Shown here: positions 1 through 12,300 of the stretch, piece by piece
Layout of the letters: every line of letters starts with the position of its first letter
Position numbering within the stretch: the first letter of the stretch is position 1
Assembly (NCBI GenBank): GCA_038502055.1
Contig: JAXRKN010000043.1
Location: 2,108,001-2,172,000, forward strand
Source: Tanytarsus gracilentus
Taxonomy: Eukaryota; Arthropoda; Insecta; Diptera; Chironomidae
Direction: 5' to 3'
Length of the DNA: 64,000 nucleotides
The notes under the pieces: model-generated
Databases searched by the model: none
The model's input: the letters and a program-made list of their open reading frames with translations, nothing else
Told to the model about the DNA's origin: nothing
Position numbers and translations under genes: made by a program

Positions 1-3000
1 TTCTCTTTTTTCACCCGCATCATTGCTCTTTTAATTCAGTCTATATGAGAATCTCAAAACGGAATTTCCGAGATGAGCGGTTTACGTTTTTAATGACTTT
101 TCATATGTAAAATATAAATAGAAAAGAGTAAGAACGAAAATTTTGTGTTCATAGGTCAGTTTTTCGTTTTATGTTATTTTTTTGTTGTGACTTGAGAGAC
201 TTTTCTCGCGAAAAAACAATCATTAAATTTTAAGCTTTAAATTGTTATCATTAAAAAGATACATGAGTGGTTTTTTACTAAAAATTAATTTGTCAAAAGA
301 TTCGGACAATCTTTTGAATACAGTTTTTTTGGAAGGATCAAACCCTTAAATAATAAATCAATTTGTATTAAAAAATTAATGCTACTTATTTTCTGAATCA
401 AATTTTCTTTATATATTTTTCACTTAATAAAACCGCAAATGATAATTTTAACCTTAATTTTTTTTAAAAAAAATTTTCATACGAACTAAATCATTTTTTA
501 TCAAAATTTTATCATAATGATGCAATTAAAAATTTATTTTAAAAATAAGAAATTTATTCATGGAAAATTTTCCACTTTGTCTCTGATACAAATTAAACGT
601 TTTTTTCTGTCTGATAATAAACTAACTAAAAAACCGCTCGAAAATCCCACGCTCACACTTGTAGAATTTCTACTCCAATAATTTTTGAATCATTCCTGTG
701 GCGATCTCGCGTATTAATTTTAAGTTTTTGCGTTTTATATTTTCCGAGAGAGTGAGAGAAAAAAGTCAAATTTCTTATGATGAGTGATACTAAAAATAAA
801 ACATTTGCAAATGTATTCGTGAGCATTAAGTTAACATGCTGAAGGCCCAATTTCCAGTCTTTGAAAGTGGGCGGCTGGTTGAGGAAGTTAAGTGAGCAAT
901 AATAATGTCCCATTTCTTGTCAGTCGGCTATAACAATAAATACTAAGCTCAAAGAGTCCTTCGAAAAGAAGGCCAGAAAAATCCATAAAAAATTAAATTA
1001 TGTAAATGAACTTTCGCATGCAATCCATTAATTTGTCGTTAGTCACAATCATCATGTTGATAATTTAATTTTTTATTGAGGAGAATTATTGTGTAGAAAT
1101 TCCATTATGAAAAATGTGGAGAGGAAGTGCGAGGATGTGAGTCACATTGAAGCACTGCAATTTAGAAATTGAAGAAAGGTCCACGTGATGCTTAATTTCT
1201 CTCTTAAAAAAACTCAACACAATTAATTCAAAAGAATTCAAGTTATGAAAACTCTTTAACCCATTTTCTCTCATTTCCATTACCGTGACCATGGAAGCAA
1301 AGATTAACTGCGAGAAAATGCAGGAAAAAAACTTTTTCAATTAAATTCACTCTCACTATGCTTGATGTTTGGATTTGATGCCAAAAAAGTACGTGCAAAA
1401 AATTTACAAAACACGAGATGTTTCATAAAAAGAGAAAAAATTATTAGAGATAAAGAAAATGGATGGAAAAGAAGTGATTCGATGCAGTTTCAGTTTTCTT
1501 GAGAATAGTTTTTGACATGTTTCGTTTTTCTCACGATGAAAGTTTTGATGTGAGAGCCTGCAAGCTCAATTACATCGTTGTGAAATTTACTGGAAAATTG
1601 TAAGATGCAAAAATAAAAATTTTATGAAGAAAATAATGAAAATTTTGAAACGATGAACTTCAAAAAAAATTAATTTTTTTATTTCTATTTTTATAAAATT
1701 TAATTGAAAATATTTAATTAAAAAATTCTATTTAGAGTTTCTGACATTAAAATTGAAACTGAACTCAAATATTCCAAATATGTCATGCTTTTAGTGTCCT
1801 CACATCCGTTAACCTCAATACTTACTAATAAGTACACTAACATCCCACTTCCCATTAAATTCACACAATGATTCTTTAAAAATTAAACTCTTCCGGAAAT
1901 TCCCGTGAAGTTTCTTACACATTTTTATTACCTCATCCACACATCTGTCCGATCGATTAAAGTACAACAATGAAACATTACTCATGTCGAGATCGGATCA
2001 GAGCAAAAAAAATATTTAACTATTATCGTAAAAATATTGCAACTATTTTCATCCTCATGTAGCAAAAAATATTTTCCAAACAGAATTATGTGAGATGAAA
2101 AAAAGGGGATAGCAATATTGAATCAAATAATGGCATTGTAGAGCGATAATCGACATGTGCTGTTTCACAAGAAAGAAGACTCTTATTTTTCTGTTTATTC
2201 TTAGAGTTGTTGGAATATCTTCAAGAATGTGCAGACATCTTTAAGTGTGCGAATTTTGTCATCGATGAGTTGGAAGAGAATTTTGTGTAAAAGTAACTAA
2301 AAATTTATTTAGAATTTTTAAATAATTTTTTAAATATTTCTTTTAATTCCAAAAACTTTCTTGCAATCTCATCCTGACTCAATCTCATCAAAACACATCC
2401 TAAAACAATGAAAACCCCCCAGACCGTATGTTTAGCATGTAAATCCACAATAAAATTTGCTAAATGAGTTGTAAAGTCTCTCTCAATGCCACGACGATGA
2501 GAATGGACCGACATATAAATGATGCTCTCAAAAATGTTTATGTTGATGTGCTTTAAGAGAGCATGAAACTTTTTCCTCTGAAGATGGACTTAACGACATG
2601 CGCGACAATGATTATAATGATGATGGATTTCAAGCTGCTTTGAAGCATAATTGCTTCATTAAACTAGAGAGAGTGCACAGAGCACAGTTTGATGTCATGT
2701 ATCCTCCACCACCTATCGGGTTGTGTGTCTCGTTGTCTTGTGAGAAATTTCTCTCGGGGCAAATTTCGCTCTCTATGTGTACTAATTTTCAGGCAATAAT
2801 TTAATTATTTAGCGATATCTTTGCTATGTGTGCGTTGCTAATGATGTCATAACACAATAAATAAGTAATAAAGTTGGAGTTGATAGGGGAGAAATTTTCA
2901 GGAAAATCTGCGAGGAAATAATTAAATTTTTAAAGTTAAATAGATAAAATACGTTAAAATGTTTTAAAATAAATAAAACAAATGCGCTCGAAAAATTCAT

Positions 3001-3340
3001 CCCTATATCACTCTGGGTATATTTTAAACTGTCATAATCAAACTTACACATATCAAATCCCACACGTTTCCACTTTTTTCCCCACTTTTTTTACACTTAC
3101 GAACACGTCATCATGTCATTTATTGTAAATCTCTGAATTACTGTATCACTGTTTTTTACAAAATTTAATTGGATGACAACAGAATCAGAAATAAATTGCA
3201 CACAAAATTTTGTGATACTAAAACATTTTCTAACTCAAATTAATTTAATAAAACCCCTTTAAAACGGACTCATGCATCATTTTACTAAAAAATAGAAAGG
3301 AGACTTTTTAAAAAATTTTAATCTTGTGTTTCAATTTCAG
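1..3340. other. Upstream or first-intron region of the MMP gene, no coding exon recognised
   Basis: This stretch is AT-rich with no reading frame that resembles a known protein. The MMP prodomain begins at 3341 directly after a good acceptor (polypyrimidine then CAG), so an upstream exon with the start codon and signal peptide must exist, either here or before the window. I could not identify it. Short open frames at 2598-2804 and on the minus strand look like chance. Confidence 0.6.
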
Positions 3341-6300
3341 ATTGATTTTCTCAGGAATTTTGGATATTTACCTCAGAAGAAAGCATCAACTGACGGAATA
3401 ATTGTTCATGACATCCATCACGGTGATACGCTTATAAATGCAATCAAACTTTTACAGGTGAGTTCACAAATATTGTGTGAGTGCAGTAGCAGATGATGAC
3501 AAAATTTCACGTGTTTGTTACGCATGTTTTACAATATTTATTCTTATTATACAATTTTTTATAACAATTGAAGCAATATGGGGCAATTGAGCAGACGGGA
3601 GAGTTAGATGAAGCTACAAAAGAGCTACTAAAGAAACCGAGATGTGGTCGACCGGACGTTGAAACCCCAGAAACGATGAGGGTTGATGAGAATGAGGAGA
3701 GAAGGCGACATAAAAGATTTGCACTCATGAACACAAAATGGGAATTTAGGGATAAAGATTATCTCACATGGGCGTAAGTCAAAATTATTTTTGCTTAATT
3801 TTTAATTTGCTTCCAAAAAAATGTCCTTTGATAAGAAAATCATTACTCACAGTCGAAATTCCGCCTTACCATTAATATTTTCGATAAAATATTCGGAAGT
3901 GAATTAATTTCATTACAATTTAGATAATGTAGGCTGGTTTTCTTCCATCAGTAAGAAGAAATTCTTCTTTTATCAATTTCGAGAATAATAATATGACATT
4001 ATATGTTTTTTTGGGGAGGGTTGTATCGATGTGAGAGTATGACAATATGATGATGGCTTCTGGTTTGATGATGAAAAGTGAGAGAAAATATAAATTTATT
4101 ATTAATTGACTTGATTAGTTTTTTACGCCCCTCTCTTCTCAATATCGAGACGATGCTCAACGTTACTTCGTGTATGTCAAACGGGCGATAAACATCCCAC
4201 AATTAATAGCGCTCTTATGATAGCGAAAGTGTGAGTGATAAAAATTGCTTTTTTGATGCATTTTTAATTTGAGAAAAAATTTGAATAATTTTATTAAATT
4301 TAGACTAAAATTGAGTTCTAACGGTTATTTAAAATTCAAATTTTTTCGGATTTTTTTAACTATCAAAACCTTTTATTATCAACCATAACCCTAAAAACCT
4401 TTCAAAATTAATCTTCATAAAAAAATTATAATTCCCACATGACATCCACATGTCAACTGTGTCCACTCAATTAGTCAACAGCGCAATGTATCCGATCTTG
4501 ATTCAATTAAATTCAATTATAAGGAAATAAAATGCAATTTGTAGCCCGATTTTTATTTATCATCAACCCGATATCCGATTGAATGAGTTGCTAATGAAAT
4601 AGAGACAACTAATAACTTGATTTAAAAATTTGCTGAATTACTGAGTTGACAATGTTGTATATGGTTTCACATGATGATTTAATTTGATTTTTCTGAAATT
4701 TTTAAAAGAGATTTTAAATTAATTATTGAGTTCTAATAAATTTTTAAAATTAAAACCGCAAAGCAAAAATTTTGAAAGTTTTAAATTAATAATTAAGAAC
4801 AATTGATTTAATCAAAAAAATGCTTCTAATTTTTTTCCTCGATTTTTACTTTCTAAAAATTACAAAATTGCATAAATTCGTAATTTTTTCTATCAACTAA
4901 AATAATTCTTCTTTCTACTGCGAAAATAATGACATTTTTAATTCCACTCAGACTTAATTGATTATCGGCACACTTACAAGTGCCACCCCGGCATCCAATC
5001 AATTAATCAGTTTTCGCTATATATGAAATTATAATGATTTTATGTCCCAGTTAATTGAATGAATTCCTTCTCTCTCAACCACCACCGGCATCCACTAAAA
5101 CACATATTAATTCGACTTTTCGACGCAGGTTCAACAACTGCGAGAAGAGAGCGAGAAAAATTGTCTAATTAATAATTAATTCATAAAGTTTTCGCTCTCA
5201 CTCTCACGCGGCAATAACAATTAAATTGTCGCGTGTTCGTGTGTGTGAAATTCTTTTTTTTATTGAGTGACGTAAAATATGATGTGTTTTTGCCATTCCA
5301 ATTTTAATGCGCTCACAACTTGAACACTTGGAGTTGAGAAATTAATTTTTCAATAATTAAACTCGATGGAATGAAGAAAATTCTCATTTTTTTGGGTGCT
5401 TTGTGTGTGCGACCTCTTAACGCCATGTTTTTTTATTCACTTGTTTATTCCTAAAGCTATCATTATTGTGCCTAGCGGTGAGCCGCGGCTACACACAATA
5501 ATGACCAACCAAATGCCAATCAATTTTATATGTGCGAGTGAGAGAGAGAGAATTGGAAATAAATTAACGATTTTGACTGGCGGGATGGGGTGAGTTGAGT
5601 CAGTGTGGCGAGTGCGGGCGATTCTATAAATTATTTTTGAATTTTGTAACGGTTTTTGGATTTAAAAAAAAAATAAATTTAGATATTTTGAAAAATAAAA
5701 TAAAATTAACTTACTAAAAAAAATTTTTGTATTTTTAAATCATGAAATATTCTTTAAAAATGCCATTGATAAATTATTTCGTGGAATTTCCCTTCTAATT
5801 TAATTTCATCGTCAAATTCTCAATCATCCTTGCGTATACATCGATAATATGTAATTAGACACCGACGTCTATTTCTCATGCAGCACCAAGTTGAAGAGTT
5901 CATCGCGCGAAGGATTTAAAGGGCATTTCAATATCCTTCTATAAATAATAAATTTTCATGCAATTAAAATCAGTTGATTTGTTCCTATGTAAAAAATACA
6001 ATTTAAAAAATTTATCCTTTACTTGTGGAATTATTTTTGTTCCTTTTCGGAGAGAGAGAAAAAAAAATTCTGTTGATCGATAAACGTCGAATATAATTTT
6101 TTTTCTCTTATGCTGCGCGCCCTCACACGACAAAACATTAAAACTGCGCCAATATAAAAATCATCAGTTGGAACAAGTGCCATCAGTTCAGTTTTACTCG
6201 TTGTGCGAGCTTGTTGAATTTTTCTTTAGCTCTCCCTTGTGTGTGATACTCTGTGATATGATGAGAGTCATAAACGTGACTGAGTGGTAGTTTTTCCAAC

Positions 6301-9300
6301 AGTGCTTTGTGAACTGGTGACGGAACAAGTTGAAACAAGTGTTTTTCATTTCCTTACATACTTTTTTGCTCGTTTTATTTTAAATTTTTTTAATTAGAAG
6401 AATTTGAACTTGCGTTGGGTTTAATTCAACATAACGATGGTTATTTGATAGAGAAAAATCGGTTCATATCAGATTTCAAAATTTGGGATTGAAAGTATTG
6501 AATTTTAAGCTAGATAACACACAATTTTTTATGTGCTGTTAAACCGCAAGAAAATCCGTTGGTGGTTACTAAAATCCCACTACTCCTAAAATCTGCACTG
6601 TGAGATGGTCAAGAAATTATGGAAAAAAATTTGAAATTTTAAAAGAAAATAAAAACCAGATTTAAAAATTAAAAATATTTTAGGAATTTTAATAAAAATT
6701 TCAAATGTCTAAAAAATTAACACAAAATTTAAAGTCATAGAAAATTAAAATTTCAAAACACCAAAAAATTAACACAAAATTTAATTTTCTAGAAAATTGT
6801 AGAAAACTAAATTTTAAACGAATTTTTGAATTCAAATTTTTTCTATAAAAGATTTGAGAATATAAATTATGAAAAATTCGATTTACATTTTTTAAGATGT
6901 TTAAAATGTATAAAATGAATTTAATTCATAAAATTAAAATGATTCGAAAAATTCCAAAAAACCAGGAAAATTTAAAAAAATATATTTTCCAAATTTTTAA
7001 TCTTTTAAAGCTTCGCTAAATATTTTTTATCATAATCTTGCCGTAAAATCTTTTCCTCACACTGCTAACAGTTAATTCCTTCACCAACAAACAATTGAAA
7101 TAATAAAATTTTCTGCAGTATCAGAAAAAAATAAAATTCACTCGATAAAGTCATTAAAATTTTCACTTCGAAAAATATCCTCATGAAAAACATGCTGCAT
7201 ATGGTAGATTTGAACACCGCATAAAGTGGGAGAGAGAGATGATATAGTTACAATGTCGGGTCTGGAGAGTCTAACACAAAAAAGAAGCTAAAATCATGTG
7301 GAAAGCGAGAGCAAGAGGAAAAAAGTATCGAAATACTCAATTTAATTGATTGTTTTGACTCTCTCAGCTCTATTCATTTCGAAAAGCCATTCTGATGGGT
7401 TTTTGGGTTATTTGATTCCAAAATATTATATTTTTTTTCGGGAGGGACGAGTGGAAATTTCATTTCTGTTGTGAAGGCACCGCAGTATTACGTTCGAACT
7501 GCATACACACGTCTGACGATGTGAGAACAAAAAAATATTGGTAATTTGAGCTCTTTGTGTAAATAGTGACTGTGTTCACTTTCATACACCATGTCGAGCT
7601 TGCAGTGAAGACATTTTTTATTTTTGTGTGTGGCTTCACGAGAAACCCACCAAAAAAAGTCATCAAACGAAAAACAATGAAGCAAAATGAGTCTCTTGTT
7701 GCTAACCGCCAAATGAACCTAACTTAACCACCGTCGAAAAAAAATCATTTTCTATTTTTTTTTGCAACCAACATCCTATCTGCATCTCTCGGCTGCATAA
7801 AAAAATCCTCACGTTGCAACAATGAAGAATGATTTCAAGAAGAAGAAGAATAGAGGATTAAATGAGTGGGCGAGGACAAAAAATTGGGGAAATTTTATTG
7901 AAAAATATTAAACTTCGCATTGAAACGTTTTTAAAAAAAAATTACCAGGAATTGAAAGAAAAAATTAATAAATTTAAAAAATAAAAATACGTTAGAAAAT
8001 TAGTAAATATTTTGGTGGAATTTTTGACTATTTTAAAGAACTTTTTAAAAATCTAAATAAAACTCATTTTAATTTTTAATAAAGTATAAATCTATTTCCA
8101 AAACATTTAAATAAAACTTGCTTAACTCAAAGACACGCCATCATTAAATTATTAATTCTCGATGAAAATTACGCGTTGTGCATTTTGCTCCATTAACCAT
8201 AATTGTCAGTATTATTGTGAACTTTATGTTTGTCCTTTCATAAATTTTCCAAGTAATAATTTTCCTCTTTTTATGGTAAAAACTTTCAGTTTTATGATGA
8301 CAATTATTATTTTTACATTCAAATAGAAAAACAAACAAGGGTTATTGATGAGGAGTGGGAGGAAATTGTTTTCGTAATCATTGAAATATTTTTCCTAATT
8401 TTTAAATTTAACTCAATCTGAACTAATTTTTGTCTCCACCAATCATATTCATGCACAAAAGATTTCATCTTCAAAATACGCGAATTCAGCAGTAATAAAA
8501 CACACACACATACACCAAAGAGTATCCCGTAAGCATAATGAGTTGATGGAGAAAGGAGTGTCGAGTGTTGGGAAATGCAACAAAGAGTTTTAAAAAGTAG
8601 AATAAATTACAGGACGAAAGGGATAAAAAGAAAAAAGTATAAAAATGCTTCACAGTTTATTGCGAGAATCGCTTGCGAAAGTGTTTATTTGCGGGATTTG
8701 AATTTGTTGCCATGAAAGAGGAGAATGCGAGACGGAAGGTGGCTATAAAAATGTGAAGGAGGAATGACTGAGACGTGCAGGCATTTAAAAAGCTGGCGAC
8801 AAAAGGATTTTCTCTCTTTATCACTGCAGCGATCGCTCAACAATGTTCACTCGGCACACGAACATATGTGAGACACTTCTTTGTGTGCACTTTGTGAGAA
8901 ATTCCTTTGAGTCGCGTTAAATTTTTCTATTGAAGATGAAGGGAGAAAAAAATATTCAAATTTTTCCTCATTTTTCATCAAGTCCGAAGGGCGAAATTTT
9001 CACTTTGACTTAATTGAATTTTTTCCCTTTATTTTTTTGTTATGCATTTCAATCTGAATCTCGTTTAGTTTCAATTAAATCAATTGAGAGAGATTGAAAC
9101 AAAATGTGGTGGCAAAGAAGAAATGTCGAATTTTTATTTTCTACAAATTGAGAAAAAAATTATGTTTAGAAGAAAATTAAATGTTTTGAGTTTAAATTCA
9201 AGAATAATGAAATTAAAAAAATAACATACCAAGTACTAATGTATTATTTTAAATTTAAGGATTCGAACCTATTATTTCAAATTTTGTCCAATTAATTTTT

Positions 9301-12300
9301 GATCAACATTTAAAGAATTTAAAACTAATTCCACTCAATTTGTTTATAAAAAAATCTTGTTAGAAGTAAAAATTCGCTCGTTTTATAATTTTTAACAAAA
9401 ATCTCCAGTTAAATTTTATTGGCTTTTATAAATTTATGGAATAACTTTTTCAACCCCACTCTAAAATTCTTCATTTTTTCATCATAATTATCAAACCATC
9501 GACAGCTCTTTCTCTATTATCGCTAGTCACTCCCGGCACGCTGTAATTACACTTGCAATGCCACATACTTCTCATGAAGACTTGCCTTGATTGAAAATAA
9601 GAGTAAGTTCGTGATGATGACGATGTGGGATAGCGACAGGGAATGGAAGGAATGACGATAAGAATTTCTTTTTTTTGCTACGCCAAGAGAGTTCAATAAG
9701 TCTCAATTTCAACTTTTCATCCCTCACCACGGACACGGACTATTGATGACTTGTGTGTGCTTGAGTAGTGCACTCGAAAGTCTCATAATGCCATTGTTGT
9801 AAAGAGAATTTCAAGTCGAGGGATTTTCAAGTCTTGATGGAAAATTTTCCGGACATCGAGGACACTGGGTGGGGGTTGAAAATGCTTGTTTATTCACCAT
9901 TAATGTCAACGAGATAAACATGGAAGTTTTACAGAGTTTGAGTTGATTTTGATAATAAATTTTGCACACATCATAATGACCATAATTCCACTCAACTTAT
10001 GTAAACACTTTCGGTATGTCCGACCTAAAAAATAATGCCAAGAGTGCTGGTTGTGACAGATTATTATCCATATGTAAGGTGAGTGGGTTTGACCACTCGA
10101 AGCGACCACTCACGTGTCAAGTTTGGCTGTTGATGATGTTTTGAATAATTTTTGAGGTGTTTTCTTTTTTGAAATACAAAAAACCGTTAAAATTTAGTGT
10201 GATTAAAATTAATTTTTTGACATTTAAATTTTTCTATAAAATTAATTTTTAAAATCCTAAAAAAGGTTCAACTTCACCCTCGATAAAATCAAAAACATCC
10301 CTCTCGACATTTGTTCACCCTCATTACCTTCCGACTCTCTCATCACTGAAGTGTGATCTCATTACAACCATCCAACTCAACATTACAATATCACTAATTG
10401 AATGTGAAAATGCTCTCGAAATATAAAAACACAAAAATTTAAATTCATTCGACGATAAATAATTTACATTTACACTCATCGCGCGAGAGACGCTCGACCC
10501 CGTTCACTCATTTTTATTGATGTTATCAATTGGAATCAATTAAAATTTATGATGAGCTTTAATTGGTGCTCGAGCAATCAAAAATGATTTTCTTGACTCT
10601 TCGATTAAGTCACGCAGACGATGCTGGAGCGTTAAAGAAAATATATTTACGAGGGGAGAAAATGTGGGCGACATCAATCATGCATTAAGAGTCGATTTAA
10701 ATTCTTGCTCATTTAAAATTCCTCAAATTGCGATGAAACCGAGTTGAGACAAATTTTTTGTTACTTGCATGAGTTTGTGATTGGAATTTAAGTGATTTTT
10801 TAAGGGAGGAAAATTTTGCAATTTTTTAAAATTCAAATGTTTTTCACACCCTGTGCGAGTTTTTAATGAAACAATTATTCAGTGAACTATCTAATTTGGG
10901 ATCAAGAGACTCAATTCATAAAACAATAGTTTCTCACTCAACCGAGAATGATGAAATGAATATTTTTACCATCATCTGACTGACAAAATTCAGGCAATGG
11001 GAAATAGTTGAAAATGGAGGTCAAAAAGTTGTTGGGAGGATTTCATTAGCATGGAAAAAAACTTAATTCACTAGAGAAATTAAGACTGAAAATTAAATGG
11101 GCAAAAGAGGATTTTAATGGCATCAGAGGAAAATAATTTAATTCTTTTTGCTCTTCATAATGCGAAAGTTTTATTACTGACGGTTTTATTGAGTTGATGG
11201 CGACAAAAAGGAGAACATTGAGAGAAAAAATATAAATGTAAATTGCAATGGATGTAAAATAATGAAATTGCACTGTGATCCTTCGGGTGTTAAGTTTCAC
11301 TTCAATTAATCAATTTTTTTATAGAACTCAAACTGAATTAAATAAATTTTTGGTGTTGTGTTACACCCTTTGGGATTTTGAATTTCTAAAAGTCGTTAAA
11401 AATAATTTTTTGTTTTAAAATATCGAATTTTTAAAAATTCAAATTCAAATTTTAAAAATCCGTTAATTATTTTTTCATCAACTTGTCACTTCAACCATCT
11501 AAAAGTCACATCTCATTATCGAAAAATGTGTGTTTTAGTGTTAACGAAGCCAGATCATCATAAAAGCTATCTTGTACTCACTCACTCACAGTTGGGTGTG
11601 ATTGTATTCTATTGAGAAATCCCAATATAATTTCATCAATTGTCCAATTGCAAAAATCAAAAGTGTATGACTCATTCCTATCGTGGTTGCATACGTACTT
11701 ATGTGGCGTCAACAAGACGCCCATAATGTCAATGCGAGTGGAAGAGAAGGGGTTTGATGAATGCCTTAATTTGAGTTTGCCATGTTGGAAGATAAAATGA
11801 AATTTACGGAAGAAAATAAACAGAATCACAACCTCCTGAGTGAGCGAGCCGCATTGATAAAAGTCGACGAGTGAGAAAAGGGGGGCGTAATGTGAGAGGC
11901 GTTAATTGGAAGCAATAAAGCAGAAGCGTTTGATTAAAAATCAAAAATTAAATTAAGCGAGAAATTTTAATTGATTTTTCATTACAGCTACATGAACGTT
12001 AGACATCCACGAAATGAAAGAGAGAAAGCTCAAATTCGTAGATTGACTGCGGAAGCAATTTCAGTGTGGCAACACAACAGCGTTCTTAAGTTTCAAGAAA
12101 CTCACCCGAACGATGCAAATGACGCAGACATAAAAATTGATTTCGCTCGACTCGATCATGGCGATGGTTATAATTTTACGGGACCGAGTGGAACTTTAGC
12201 TCACGCTTTTCCACCCTCATCTGGCATTGGCGGTGACGTTCATATGGATGACGATGAATCATGGGACATTGAAGATGGAAATGGTGGAGATGTCAGCTAC

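Noticed and set aside
7460..7712. Two overlapping minus-strand frames in the MMP intron
   Set aside because: They overlap in different frames, have no domain or splice sites, and sit in low-complexity surroundings.
8639..8760. TATAAAA words in the MMP intron near 8639 and 8741
   Set aside because: No initiator lies at the right distance, unlike the pair at 6153-6188.
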